From Bacillota bacterium (GTDB lineage Bacteria; Bacillota; Clostridia; Tissierellales; Sedimentibacteraceae), in assembly GCA_023386345.1 (NCBI GenBank), contig JAEWJT010000017.1:62001-126000 (forward strand): 64,000 nucleotides of DNA, written 5' to 3'. Position numbers and translations under genes: made by a program. Under the pieces are notes generated by a model, which was given only the letters and a program-made list of their open reading frames with translations, made no database searches and was not told the DNA's origin. Below, one piece after another: positions 44,069 to 53,701 of the stretch. The first letter of the stretch is position 1, and the number at the start of each line of letters is the position of its first letter.

Positions 44069-45004
44069 ATGTCTATAGTAAAGGTAGAAAATTTAGTAAA
44101 AAGATATAAAGAGCTTACTGCTCTTGATCATCTTAGCTTAGAGATACAAGAGGGTGAAATATTTGGACTTTTAGGACCTAATGGCTCTGGAAAAACCACA
44201 TTAATAAATTGTATTTTGTCATTGTTAAAGTACGATAAGGGAGATATACGAGTGTTTGGAAAAGAGATGACGCCCTCATCTTATGATATAAAAAAGGATA
44301 TCGGTATAGTAATGCAGAATGTGGCTGTATACAATGAATTAACTGTTTATGAAAATATAGATTATTTTTGCAGTCTGTATATAAGCGATAAGAATTTAAG
44401 AAGAAAACATGTTGATGAGGTTATAGAATTTGTTGGATTAAAAGAATTTGTAAAATTTGTTCCTAAAAAGCTTAGCGGAGGACTTCTCAGAAGATTAAAC
44501 ATAGCTTGCGGGATAGCACATAAACCAAAGCTTATAATTCTTGATGAGCCTACAGTTGCGGTAGACCCTCAAAGCAGAAACAATATACTTGAGGGTATAA
44601 AAAAGCTAAATCAAAATGGTGCAACCGTAATATACACCTCGCATTATATGGAGGAAGTTGAGCAAATATGTACTAGAATTGCAATTCTTGATGCGGGCAG
44701 AGTTATAGCTCTTGGCACTAAAGAGGAACTTAAGTCTATGATTTCTTTGGGTGAAAAGATAGTAATTGAAGCATATAACCTTGACAAAAAGAATTTCGAT
44801 GAGATAAAAAACATTCCAAATGTTGAAGGTGTTGAGTATCATGAAAATATGCTGACTGTTCGCTCAAATGGAGGAAAAAGTAATTTATCAAATATCGTGG
44901 AATATATAAACAGCAATCAAATATCTTATGGAAAAATATATTCGGAACAGCCTACTTTAAATGATGTTTTCCTTGAGATTACTGGAAAGAAATTGAGAGA
45001 TTAG
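44069..45004 (+). CDS. ABC transporter ATP-binding protein
   Basis: A 311-residue ATPase of the drug/antibiotic exporter group (CcmA/DrrA-like). Walker A is GPNGSGKTT (residues 36-44), the signature is LSGGLLRRL, Walker B is LIILDEP, and the H-loop is in YTSHYMEEVEQ. A C-terminal extension of about 80 residues is typical of the subfamily. CTGGAGGG precedes ATG 44069. It leads a three-gene operon with two ABC-2 permeases. Confidence 0.95.
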   Translation: MSIVKVENLVKRYKELTALDHLSLEIQEGEIFGLLGPNGSGKTTLINCILSLLKYDKGDIRVFGKEMTPSSYDIKKDIGIVMQNVAVYNELTVYENIDYFCSLYISDKNLRRKHVDEVIEFVGLKEFVKFVPKKLSGGLLRRLNIACGIAHKPKLIILDEPTVAVDPQSRNNILEGIKKLNQNGATVIYTSHYMEEVEQICTRIAILDAGRVIALGTKEELKSMISLGEKIVIEAYNLDKKNFDEIKNIPNVEGVEYHENMLTVRSNGGKSNLSNIVEYINSNQISYGKIYSEQPTLNDVFLEITGKKLRD

Positions 45005-45015
45005 GAGGTAATAAC

Positions 45016-46131
45016 ATGTTTTTAAATTTATATAAATATAATATTAAAATTCTGCTGAGGGAAAAAATGACTGTGTTTTGGCTGGTTTTTTATCCGATAA
45101 TTTTAGCTACAATATATTATTTTAGCTTTAGCAACCTACTTGTGGGGGAAAGCTTCGAAAAAATAGATATAGCCTTCGTGGAAAACGAAAATATGCCTGC
45201 TGACTTAGTTAGTATAATTAATGAAAGCAATATGTTTAATGTGAAAACTACTGATATAAAATCAGCTAAAGATATGCTTTCAAATGTTGAAGTGTCCGGA
45301 TATATTAATTACAACAATGGCATTGAGCTTGTCGTAAAAAAGGAAGGTATGAACGAGTCTATAACTAAGATTTTTTTAGATAATTATTCCCAGATTACGC
45401 AGACAATAAAAAATATAATAGTAAGCAATCCAGCAGTTTTGCAGACAGAACTTTTAAATAATATTGATTTGCAAAACTCACGCATAGTGGATATACCTGC
45501 TGGAAAGTCAACAAATTTTTTGGTAATTTTTTATTATGCAATGATAGCCATGACCTGTCTTAATGGTGCAACTCTCGGAAGTGATGCAGTTATTGCAATA
45601 CAGGCAAATCAATCATATGTAGCATCAAGGATTAATATGGCACCTACGCATAAGCTAAAATCATTTTTGATACTTATAGCTTCACGTATAACGTTCCAAA
45701 TAATATCGGTGGCACTTGCATTATTTTATATAAGCAAAATTTTAGGTATTGAATTTGGAACGAATATGGGTTATGTTTTACTTATATGTATTGTAGGAAG
45801 CCTAATGGGAATAACACTCGGTTCATTCATAAGTGCTGTTGTAAAAAAATCAGAAGGTTTTAAGATAGGTGTAATTCTTACTATAAACTTATTTGGATGC
45901 TTTTTAGCCGGTATGATGAATACAGATATAAAATATTTAGTTCAAACTAAGGTTCCTCTTTTATCATATATAAACCATGCTAATCTTATAACAGACGGAC
46001 TGTACAGTTTATATTATTATGATACACTTGACAGATACTTTATGAATTTGTGGTTATTAGGAGCATATGGACTTATATTCTGTATCTTGACATATCTAAT
46101 TATAAGGAGGCAAAAATATGCAAGCATTTAA
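45016..46131 (+). CDS. ABC-2 type permease, subunit 1
   Basis: A 371-residue permease: one N-terminal span (about 20-38), a large extracellular loop (about 45-170) and five spans in the C-terminal half. AGGAGG lies just upstream, 11 nt after the ATPase stop. It overlaps the second permease gene by 14 bases. The pair probably forms a heterodimeric exporter with the preceding ATPase; the substrate is unknown. Confidence 0.9.
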   Translation: MFLNLYKYNIKILLREKMTVFWLVFYPIILATIYYFSFSNLLVGESFEKIDIAFVENENMPADLVSIINESNMFNVKTTDIKSAKDMLSNVEVSGYINYNNGIELVVKKEGMNESITKIFLDNYSQITQTIKNIIVSNPAVLQTELLNNIDLQNSRIVDIPAGKSTNFLVIFYYAMIAMTCLNGATLGSDAVIAIQANQSYVASRINMAPTHKLKSFLILIASRITFQIISVALALFYISKILGIEFGTNMGYVLLICIVGSLMGITLGSFISAVVKKSEGFKIGVILTINLFGCFLAGMMNTDIKYLVQTKVPLLSYINHANLITDGLYSLYYYDTLDRYFMNLWLLGAYGLIFCILTYLIIRRQKYASI

Positions 46132-47278
46132 GTTGTATTATAAAATATTTTTAAAATCAAGTATTGCTCCGACTATCATGTATGTAGTAATTTTCATAGC
46201 AATGTCAATAATATTTAGTCAAACCTCGGCTAGTTCACAAGAACAGATTTTTAATGTAGAAAAGTGTAGAGTTTCAATAATAGATAATGATAAATCATTG
46301 CTTTCAGAGGAGCTTAGCAATTATATAAAAGAAAAATCTCAGTATATAGAGCTAAAAGATACATCAGATGAAGGAATAAAAGATGCCTTGTTTTTTAGAA
46401 ATGCGGAATATATAATTATTATTCCTAAAAATTTTGGTGAAAAGTTTTTTACGGATAATAAAATCATGCTTCAAACTATGAAAATTCCAAATTCAACAAG
46501 CGGAATATTTTTAGACACAATGATTAACAAATACTTAAATACAGCAGAATTGTATATCAAAGCAGATATGGATTTAGGAGAGTCACTAAAAAAATTAGCT
46601 GAGGATTTAAGTATAGAAACAAGTGTAAGATTTGCAGATGGTGAGAAAGTTAGTTCGATGCCTTCATTTTCGTACTATTTTAATTATTTGGTATACCCTC
46701 TTATCAGCATATTTGTTTTGACTATATCCGGAACTACATTGAAAATTAATGAAACAGATATCAAGAGAAGAAATGCAGGCTCACCGGTTTCTACGAACAA
46801 ATTTAGTCTTGGATTATTTTTGGCTAATTCAAGTATGGCAATAGCTATATATGCTTTATTTTTAGGGCTTGCTATGATAATGTATAAGGATAGTTTGTTT
46901 TCGCAGGCTGGTATGCTAACAATAATAAATGGATTGACATTTACAATTCTTAGCCTAAGCTTATGCTTCCTAGTTTCAAATTTGGTAAACAATAGAACAG
47001 TATCTGCTATAAGCACAGTTTTATCATTGATTATGTGTTTTACAGGAGGAGTATTTGTTCCACAGCAGTTTTTAGGCGAATCTGTAAAAAATGTGGCAGT
47101 CGTAAATCCAGCATTTTGGTATGTAAAAGCGAATAATATCCTTGGGAATTTAAGCATATTTAATCTTGAGACCTTAAAACCAGTCATATTCGCATTTATA
47201 GTGCAATTATGCTTTGCATTAGCATTCTTAGCAATATCATTAGTAATAATAAAGCAAAGAAGAACTTCAGAATCTTAG
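46118..47278 (+). CDS. ABC-2 type permease, subunit 2
   Basis: A 386-residue paralogue in layout of the first permease: a span at about 18-36, an extracellular loop to about 185, then five to six spans. CFTGGVFVPQQFLGESVKN near residue 310 is typical of ABC-2 permeases. Its start lies inside the end of the first permease gene, with AGGAGG (46106-46111) upstream. The operon ends at a terminator 22 nt after the stop. Confidence 0.9.
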   Translation: MQAFKLYYKIFLKSSIAPTIMYVVIFIAMSIIFSQTSASSQEQIFNVEKCRVSIIDNDKSLLSEELSNYIKEKSQYIELKDTSDEGIKDALFFRNAEYIIIIPKNFGEKFFTDNKIMLQTMKIPNSTSGIFLDTMINKYLNTAELYIKADMDLGESLKKLAEDLSIETSVRFADGEKVSSMPSFSYYFNYLVYPLISIFVLTISGTTLKINETDIKRRNAGSPVSTNKFSLGLFLANSSMAIAIYALFLGLAMIMYKDSLFSQAGMLTIINGLTFTILSLSLCFLVSNLVNNRTVSAISTVLSLIMCFTGGVFVPQQFLGESVKNVAVVNPAFWYVKANNILGNLSIFNLETLKPVIFAFIVQLCFALAFLAISLVIIKQRRTSES

Positions 47279-47300
47279 AATTAAATTACATTTAAAATAT

Positions 47301-47336
47301 AAAAGTAGGCTGAATATATTTCATTCCTACTTTTTT
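47301..47336 (+). terminator. terminator of the ABC exporter operon
   Basis: AAAAGTAGG (47301-47309) pairs with CCTACTTTT (47326-47334), followed by T. Confidence 0.85.
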
Positions 47337-47392
47337 AATGCAAATAAAAGTATATCTTAATCAAATTTTAATCTTATATTGTTAAATTTTTA

Positions 47393-47421
47393 TGTAAATT
47401 GTTTTTGGTATATGTTATAAT
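47393..47421 (+). promoter_or_regulatory. candidate promoter of the VWA/XpaC/TelA operon
   Basis: TGTAAA (47393-47398), a 17-nt spacer and an extended -10, TGTTATAAT (TATAAT at 47416-47421). Confidence 0.6.
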
Positions 47422-47506
47422 GTTGCCATAAGATTATTAACAATATTTTCAATATTATTAGACATTATTAAAAGCATACATAAATATTAAATGGGGAGTG
47501 ATAATT

Positions 47507-49048
47507 TTGCACAAAAAAATAACAGCTGTCCTTTTACTGATAGCTTTACTGCTGTCTTTAAGCTCATGTACGTATGAGAAAAGAGCTGAGGAGGGTGGTT
47601 CATTCACTATCTTATCAAGTAGTGAAAATAAAGATTTAGAGCAAATGCTTACAAAATTTGCAAAGAAAAATAAAATAGATTTAAACTTTGAATACACAGG
47701 ATCTCTAAATATCCCTGCCATGATAAAATCATCGCAGAAGGATTATGATGCTGTATGGTCATCTAATAGCATTTGGAACGTATCTATTTCAAGCGCTACT
47801 ATAAAAAACTCTAAATCTATATTCATTAATCCGGTTATATTTGCAGTAAAAGAAAGTAAATATAAAGATTTGGGATTTAATAAGGACACAGTTGTAAATG
47901 ATATAGTAAAAGCAGTTGAGACAGGAAAATTAAACTTTTTAATGCCATCTGTTACTCAAACAAATAGTGGAGCCTCTGCTTATCTAGGATTTTTAAATAG
48001 CTTAGCGGGCAATCCTCCTGTTTTAACAGAGCAGGACTTAAAGTCACCGGCTCTTCAAAACAGCTTAAAGTCACTGTTTAAAGGAGTAGCGAGAAACTCA
48101 GGCAGCGACGAGTACCTAATAGATATATATAATGATGGAAATTATGATGCTTTAGTAAACTATGAGTCTTCACTCATAGAACTTAACGAACAGCTTATAA
48201 AAAATAAAAAAGAGCCTCTTAAATTTATATATCCATCTGATGGAGTTTCAATTTCGGACAGTCCATTTGCATACATAGACAATAACAATGAGAGTAAATT
48301 AGAAATATTTAAAAAGTTGCAAAGCTTTTTATTGTCGGAGGATACACAAAAAGAGCTTGAAGAAATGGGAAGAAGAACAAGCTACGGCGGACTGATATCA
48401 AACGACAAGGTTTTTAAGGAATCTTATGGAATTGATAAAAATGCCTATTTATCACCGATTAAATATCCAGCAATGTCTGTAATAAACAGTGCATTAAACC
48501 TTTATCAAGAATTGTTTAGAAAGCCTTCTGTAGTAGCTTTTTGCCTTGATTTTTCAGGTAGCATGGAGGGAGAGGGAAATGAGCAGCTTGTTGCAGCGAT
48601 GGAGAAGATACTAACCTATAAGTTAGCATCAGAAGATATGATACAGTTTTCTGAAAAAGATATAATATATGTAATTCCATTCTCAAGTGAAGTTAAATGG
48701 ATTGAATCAAACTCATCTGGGTTAGATACCGCACTTCTTTTACAAAAAATAAGGGAAACAAGCGCAAGAGGTGGAACAGATATATATAAGCCTGTAGAGA
48801 AAGCGATTGAAATATTAAAAGATTATGATTCTAACATATACACAAAATCAATCGTACTTATGACAGATGGAGAATCAGGTGGATGGCTTGAAACTAAGAG
48901 TTTTTATGATATACCTGTATTTTCAATTATGTTTGGAGATGCAAATTCAGACCAGCTAGATGTAATAAGTGAGCTTACAAAGGGTAAAACATTTGACGGA
49001 AGAATAGATTTGATTAACGCATTTAAACAGATTAGAGCATATAACTAA
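47507..49048 (+). CDS. lipoprotein with solute-binding and von Willebrand factor A domains
   Basis: A 513-residue lipoprotein (lipobox LSSC near residue 20). Residues 30-310 look like a periplasmic-binding-protein type 2 domain (FTILSSSENKDLEQML at the start, MPSVTQTNSGASAYLGFLN in the middle). Residues 340-510 are a VWA domain with a complete MIDAS: DFSGSM, the threonine of ARGGTDIY and the aspartate of LMTDGES. Such fusions are thought to bind ligands or assemble protein complexes outside the cell. The start is TTG 47507 with GGGGAG upstream; GTG 47498 is less likely. It is first in a four-gene operon. Confidence 0.85.
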   Translation: MHKKITAVLLLIALLLSLSSCTYEKRAEEGGSFTILSSSENKDLEQMLTKFAKKNKIDLNFEYTGSLNIPAMIKSSQKDYDAVWSSNSIWNVSISSATIKNSKSIFINPVIFAVKESKYKDLGFNKDTVVNDIVKAVETGKLNFLMPSVTQTNSGASAYLGFLNSLAGNPPVLTEQDLKSPALQNSLKSLFKGVARNSGSDEYLIDIYNDGNYDALVNYESSLIELNEQLIKNKKEPLKFIYPSDGVSISDSPFAYIDNNNESKLEIFKKLQSFLLSEDTQKELEEMGRRTSYGGLISNDKVFKESYGIDKNAYLSPIKYPAMSVINSALNLYQELFRKPSVVAFCLDFSGSMEGEGNEQLVAAMEKILTYKLASEDMIQFSEKDIIYVIPFSSEVKWIESNSSGLDTALLLQKIRETSARGGTDIYKPVEKAIEILKDYDSNIYTKSIVLMTDGESGGWLETKSFYDIPVFSIMFGDANSDQLDVISELTKGKTFDGRIDLINAFKQIRAYN

Positions 49049-49085
49049 ACAATAAAAATTCTTTAAGAAAGGAATTTAACATATT

Positions 49086-49718
49086 ATGAAAGAAATATTT
49101 ATTGGCATCATAACCGCGGCAGTTTTTCTTGGAGTTTGGGTAATAGGACAAAATTTTGTGATGTCAGCTATAAGCAGCGTAGCTTGTTTAGCAATAATTG
49201 TTGTCACAATGAAATCATTGGAAAGAGAGAAAAAAGTTAAGATTGCGATAGTAGAAGATGATAGCGAGTTTGGTAAAATTCGTAGAACTATTATTAAGTA
49301 TACAGCAAGCATTTTACAATATATAGATAGATTTAAAGCCTTAAACGTCGATAAAGAAGTCATAGCAATGCTGACCTCCATTTACAAAACCTGCTTGAAA
49401 ATAACTAAGGCACTTGATGATGATGCTTCTCTTCACACGAAGCTTAATGATTTTTCATCAAATTATTTGCCAGGTCTTATCAGTATTTTGGATACTTACG
49501 ATAATTTGGCAGAGGTTTCGTTTAAAACAAAAGAAGCTCAAAAATTTGCTTCTCAATTTTATCTTTTCATGAAGCAGATAACAGATGCTTTCGATAAAAA
49601 ATATTATAGCCTTTTCTCTAATGATGTATTGGATAGTAAGGCCGAAATGGCTGCTATGTCAGCGATATTTAAGTCAGAGGGGCTTGTTGATAATAAAGAT
49701 TTTGGCAATACAGACTAA
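49086..49718 (+). CDS. XpaC-family membrane protein
   Basis: A 210-residue protein with two N-terminal membrane spans (about 4-20 and 24-42) and a helical cytosolic part. It matches the XpaC family, named for hydrolysis of a chromogenic indolyl phosphate in Bacillus but with no firmly known role. XpaC genes commonly adjoin TelA-family genes, as here, where TelA is two genes downstream. AAAGGAA precedes ATG 49086. Confidence 0.78.
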   Translation: MKEIFIGIITAAVFLGVWVIGQNFVMSAISSVACLAIIVVTMKSLEREKKVKIAIVEDDSEFGKIRRTIIKYTASILQYIDRFKALNVDKEVIAMLTSIYKTCLKITKALDDDASLHTKLNDFSSNYLPGLISILDTYDNLAEVSFKTKEAQKFASQFYLFMKQITDAFDKKYYSLFSNDVLDSKAEMAAMSAIFKSEGLVDNKDFGNTD

Positions 49719-49796
49719 ATTACTAAAAAGCTTTTAAACTAGAAAATTTTAAAGAAGAACTATGGTTATTTAATATAAAGGAGGATGGATAAATAA

Positions 49797-50897
49797 ATGA
49801 AAAAGATATTTAGAGGTGTGATTGCTTTTATTGCAGTTATTGCAATTGGTATAGTTGTATCAATGCTAATGAAGCCAAAGGATAAAGCAATTACAGTTGT
49901 AGGCGCTGTTGGAGGAGGAAAAGAAAACTTTCTTGCAGATCCAGAGATTTTGAAGATTTTACATGATAAATACAATATAAATCTAAAGGTAGATAATTGG
50001 AGCAATAATAAGCTCATTAAAGATACTATTGAAACTAAGGACAAAAAAGCTTACGACTTTGTATTCTTTAGCGATGAAAGATTTTACGAGTACTATAAAA
50101 AACCAGCCGCACAGGATGAAGTGCCAAGACAAAAGGTATTAAAATCTCAGATTGTTTTATCGACTCCTATAGTGGTTTACAGCTGGGATAGCATATGCGA
50201 TACTCTTATAGATAAGGGTATAGTAAAAAAAGTCGGAGACACTTACTATATTGAAGACATGCCAAAGGTATTGTCATACATTGAAAGCAATACAAAATGG
50301 TCTGACGTCGGTATAAAAGATATCTATGGAAAAATCAATATTGCTAGTACAGACCCTGTGACATCCTCCCCTGGAGCAACATATTATGGGCTTTTAGCAT
50401 CAATTATGAATGAGGGATATGTTGACGAAAGCAATATTAATAACATTCTTCCGAAGCTAAAGGATTTTTACAAGCTTTCTGGCTTTATGAACAATACTCC
50501 TGCTGATTTGTTCGACCTATATCTAAGAATGGGTAAGGGAGCTTATCCTATGATTGTTGACTATGAAAAATCAATAATCGACTTTGCAAACAGCAATCCT
50601 GACGGTTTTAACAGGGTAAAGGATAAGATAAGAATACTCTATCCAAATCCTACGATATGGAACTCTCATTGTATAATGAGCTTTTCAGAAGAAGGAACGA
50701 CTTATGTAGATGCCTTAGCTGATCCAGAAATTCAAAAAATTGCTTGGGAGAGATATGGATTTAGAACCGGAGTAGTTGGAGGACAGTACGACGTTAAATC
50801 AGTACCTGTAGGTGGAATTCCACAGGAAATAACATCAGTAACAAGAGGATTGCAAAAGGAAATTTACGACAAAATAATTGAAACTTTAAAAAATTAA
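49797..50897 (+). CDS. membrane-anchored extracellular solute-binding protein
   Basis: A 366-residue protein with an N-terminal signal anchor (about 5-25, no lipobox cysteine) and a type 2 periplasmic-binding-protein fold (ITVVGAVGGGKENFLADPE, STDPVTSSPGATYYGLLAS near 185, WERYGFRTG near 320). It has no ABC permease or ATPase partner in the operon. It may instead work with the VWA/solute-binding lipoprotein two genes upstream, with which it shares the fold. AAGGAGG precedes ATG 49797. Confidence 0.82.
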   Translation: MKKIFRGVIAFIAVIAIGIVVSMLMKPKDKAITVVGAVGGGKENFLADPEILKILHDKYNINLKVDNWSNNKLIKDTIETKDKKAYDFVFFSDERFYEYYKKPAAQDEVPRQKVLKSQIVLSTPIVVYSWDSICDTLIDKGIVKKVGDTYYIEDMPKVLSYIESNTKWSDVGIKDIYGKINIASTDPVTSSPGATYYGLLASIMNEGYVDESNINNILPKLKDFYKLSGFMNNTPADLFDLYLRMGKGAYPMIVDYEKSIIDFANSNPDGFNRVKDKIRILYPNPTIWNSHCIMSFSEEGTTYVDALADPEIQKIAWERYGFRTGVVGGQYDVKSVPVGGIPQEITSVTRGLQKEIYDKIIETLKN

Positions 50898-50939
50898 TAG
50901 ATAAATAAAATAAATTATAAGAAATTACAGGAGGAAACA

Positions 50940-52076
50940 ATGGAAGAAGTAAAATTAAACTTCGGAAACGAAGGAGAAGCACAAGCATCGGGCGAAGCTT
51001 TAGCTTCGTTAGAAAAAATGAAAAATGAAGATGCAGTAGGTGTTAGCCTTAAATCCTTAACACCATCGGAGCAAAAGCAGGTTTTAGAGTTTGTGAGTAA
51101 AATTGACGTGACAGACAGCAATTCAATTATATCATATGGTTCTGGCGCTCAAACAAAAATTGCAAAATTCGCAGATGATACCTTGCAAAATGTAAAGACA
51201 AAGGATACTGGGGAAGCAGGAAAGCTACTCTCTGATTTAGTTGTGACAATAAAGAATTTTGACTCAGTAAGCGAAAACAAGGGATTCCTTGGAAATTTAT
51301 TTGCAAAAGCTAAAAATGAAGTAGATAAATTTGTAGCACGTTACAATGATGTAGAGGTAAATATAGATAAAATAACGAATTTGCTCCAAAATCACCGTCA
51401 TATTATGATAAAAGACATAGCAATGTACGATGAAATGTATAAAATGAACTTGGCATACTTAAAAGAGCTAAGCATGTATATCGTAGCAGGAAAAGAAAAA
51501 ATTAAGGAAATGAACGAGACCGTAGTACCTGCAATGAAAGAAAAAGCTATCCAATCCGGAGACGAGGCAGATGCTCAAAAATTAAATGACTTATTAAATG
51601 CAGTAAACCGTTTCGAAAAGAAAGTTTACGATTTGCAGCTAAGCCGTCAGATATCATTGCAGATGGCTCCGCAGATACGCCTAATTCAAAATAATGATGC
51701 ACAGTTAGCAGATAAAATACAGTCATCAATTGTAAACTCTATACCTTTGTGGAAAAACCAAATGGTTATATCATTAGGCTTAGCAAATGCAAAGGCAGCA
51801 CTAGAGGCTCAAAAGAAGGTAACAGATATGACAAATGAGCTATTAAAGAAAAACTCTGAAATGCTTAAAACAGGTACGCTAGAAATAGCAAGGGAAAGCG
51901 AAAGAGGAATAGTTTCGATAGAGACAATAAAGAAGACAAATCAAGACCTAATAGAAGCAATAACTGGAGTTATAGAAATCCAAAGAAAAGGCAAAGAAGA
52001 AAGAATGGTAGCAGAATCGGAAATAGCACAAATAGAAAACGAATTAAAGCAAACATTGTTAGGATTGAAAAAGTAA
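50940..52076 (+). CDS. TelA-family (toxic anion resistance) protein
   Basis: A 378-residue cytosolic, mostly helical protein of the TelA/KlaA family. Characteristic segments are SLTPSEQKQVLEFVSKIDV near the start, FLGNLFAKAKNEVDKFVARY near 115-135 and LQLSRQISLQMAPQIRLIQ near 235. Members are linked to tellurite or cell-wall-antimicrobial resistance, but the mechanism is unknown. AGGAGG precedes ATG 50940. It ends the operon and is followed by a hairpin at 52104-52142. Confidence 0.93.
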   Translation: MEEVKLNFGNEGEAQASGEALASLEKMKNEDAVGVSLKSLTPSEQKQVLEFVSKIDVTDSNSIISYGSGAQTKIAKFADDTLQNVKTKDTGEAGKLLSDLVVTIKNFDSVSENKGFLGNLFAKAKNEVDKFVARYNDVEVNIDKITNLLQNHRHIMIKDIAMYDEMYKMNLAYLKELSMYIVAGKEKIKEMNETVVPAMKEKAIQSGDEADAQKLNDLLNAVNRFEKKVYDLQLSRQISLQMAPQIRLIQNNDAQLADKIQSSIVNSIPLWKNQMVISLGLANAKAALEAQKKVTDMTNELLKKNSEMLKTGTLEIARESERGIVSIETIKKTNQDLIEAITGVIEIQRKGKEERMVAESEIAQIENELKQTLLGLKK

Positions 52077-52103
52077 AAAGTTTACAAGAAAGAAGGAATT
52101 AAG

Positions 52104-52142
52104 CCCGTACATAAAGCTTAGTAGTTCTAATGGGTGTACGGG
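52104..52142 (+). other. hairpin immediately before the YfbR-like gene
   Basis: CCCGTACA (52104-52111) and TGTACGGG (52135-52142) form a perfect 8-bp stem that ends seven nt before ATG 52150. The following TATAATT is not a T run. No Shine-Dalgarno is visible between the stem and the ATG. It may act as the telA terminator, or as a switch over yfbR translation. Confidence 0.5.
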
Positions 52143-52149
52143 TATAATT

Positions 52150-52755
52150 ATGAAGAAATCGAATTTTTTTGCATTTATTTTTAGAATGAAATATATAAAT
52201 CGTTGGGCTTTGATGAGAAATACTCGTAACGAGAATGTTTCTGAGCATAGCCTTGAGGTGTCTGTTATAGCTCACGCCCTTGCACTTATACAGAAAAACA
52301 GACTTGGCAATCCGGCTATAAATCCAGAAAAAGTAGCACTTTACGCACTTTACCATGACGCTTCAGAGATAGTGACAGGAGATATGCCAACACCTGTAAA
52401 ATATTTTAATCAGAGTATAAATTCTGCATATAAGGAGCTAGAGCATAAAGCAAGTAAAAGTATATTGAATATGCTCCCAGACTATCTTATAGATGACTAT
52501 AAAGATATATTTATAGCAAGACCTGAGGATAAGGAAATCTGGGATACCATCAAGGCAGCGGATAAAATAAGCGCATACTTAAAATGTATTGATGAAGAAA
52601 ATTCCGGAAATAAAGAATTTAACAATGCGAAAAATGCAACATTAAAATCACTAAAATCCATGAACCGTAAAGATGTAGAGATATTTTTAGAAGAATTTGT
52701 TGACGGATTTAGTCTGACTCTTGATGAAGTTGGTAGTAGTTTGGATATTAAATAA
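52150..52755 (+). CDS. YfbR-like 5'-deoxynucleotidase (HD domain)
   Basis: A 201-residue HD-superfamily protein with the YfbR pattern: FFAFIFRMKYINRWALMRN at the N-terminus, NVSEHSLEVSVIAHALAL, the HD in YHDASEIVTGDMPTPVKYFN and a distal aspartate in KAADKISAYLKC. YfbR dephosphorylates deoxyribonucleoside 5'-monophosphates, helping to balance dNTP precursors. The start ATG 52150 lacks a clear ribosome binding site and directly follows a stable hairpin. It is the last host gene before the phage module. Confidence 0.92.
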   Translation: MKKSNFFAFIFRMKYINRWALMRNTRNENVSEHSLEVSVIAHALALIQKNRLGNPAINPEKVALYALYHDASEIVTGDMPTPVKYFNQSINSAYKELEHKASKSILNMLPDYLIDDYKDIFIARPEDKEIWDTIKAADKISAYLKCIDEENSGNKEFNNAKNATLKSLKSMNRKDVEIFLEEFVDGFSLTLDEVGSSLDIK

Positions 52756-52823
52756 TTAAAAATGGGATGTTGCAGAATTATTGAAAAAATTATTTAAGCA
52801 GCAGGAATATTAAAGTACATCAA

Positions 52824-52869
52824 AAAACAGTGTAGAAATCCACAGACTAGGATTTTTACACTGTTTTTG
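52824..52869. terminator. strong terminator at the host/prophage boundary
   Basis: AAAACAGTGTAGAAATCC pairs with GGATTTTTACACTGTTTT (one T bulge), with T and A runs on either side. It can serve yfbR (+), and possibly the phage lysis genes (-). The 52870-52969 stretch shows nothing else. Confidence 0.85.
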
Positions 52870-52969
52870 TACACGCAGAATGAATTATTGCTTTTTTACT
52901 TTTTTAGTTATCTTGCTGCAATACGTTTATTTGAACTGTTTTATTTAATGTGTTTGAATATTGCCTATA

Positions 52970-53701
52970 TCAAGATTTATAATCCTTAGACAACTTACTG
53001 TATAAATCTTTAAAATATGGATGTTTATCTAAAAAAGTCATTGTGTTATTATCAAAACCGAAATATTCTTGCACTTTTTCTCTATCAGTTTTGGTATTAA
53101 TTATAATTTTGTTTATTTCTGCTAAAACATCATTTCTAAAAACATCCATTGACTTGCCAAATTTAGTAAACCAGTGCATTACATCTGCGTGATTAGAAGC
53201 TATACCTTTTGTGTATCCCTCACTGTGACAAATTATGTCGCTTATAGGATTAAGTTTATATTCTTTGCACAAATATGCACATAGTTCTACAGCCTCTCTA
53301 TAAACATTATTAAAATAGTTTTTATCAGTTAGGTTATCTTCACAAATTTCAAATCCGATATAGCCAGTATTGTTAGCATTTCTAGAAGATCCCAAATTAC
53401 CAGAGCCAGAATGCCATCCGACCATATCCCATGGTAAGGTTTGATAGGTTGCGATATGTCCATCTTTTAATTTTCCAATAAAAGCATGGACACAGACTTG
53501 TTTGTCATTTGGTCTAAATTGATTCCAGTGATTATTATTAGTATTCATGCCTAATAGTCCATCATCAGGTCCGACATATCTGCTTAGATTTGGATTGTTC
53601 ACTCCAGTAGAGTGCATCATTATGCCTTTTACAATATGTTTTTGTCCTATTTTATAACATTCATTGTGTATCAATATCTGTTTTTTTAGATTCACATTCA
53701 A
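52970..53701 (-). CDS. phage N-acetylmuramoyl-L-alanine amidase (endolysin)
   Basis: A 243-residue endolysin with an amidase_2/PGRP-type domain (about 20-190). Likely zinc ligands are the histidine of IMMHSTG, that of WHSGSGN or VHAF, and that of IICHSEG. It cleaves the amide bond between MurNAc and L-alanine. The C-terminal 50 residues (EKVQEYFGFDNNTMTFLDKH) may bind the wall. The start is TTG 53701 with GAAAGAG just upstream, overlapping the holin gene by 41 bases; the exact start is uncertain. It is the last gene of the phage module. Confidence 0.9.
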   Translation of the reverse strand: MNVNLKKQILIHNECYKIGQKHIVKGIMMHSTGVNNPNLSRYVGPDDGLLGMNTNNNHWNQFRPNDKQVCVHAFIGKLKDGHIATYQTLPWDMVGWHSGSGNLGSSRNANNTGYIGFEICEDNLTDKNYFNNVYREAVELCAYLCKEYKLNPISDIICHSEGYTKGIASNHADVMHWFTKFGKSMDVFRNDVLAEINKIIINTKTDREKVQEYFGFDNNTMTFLDKHPYFKDLYSKLSKDYKS

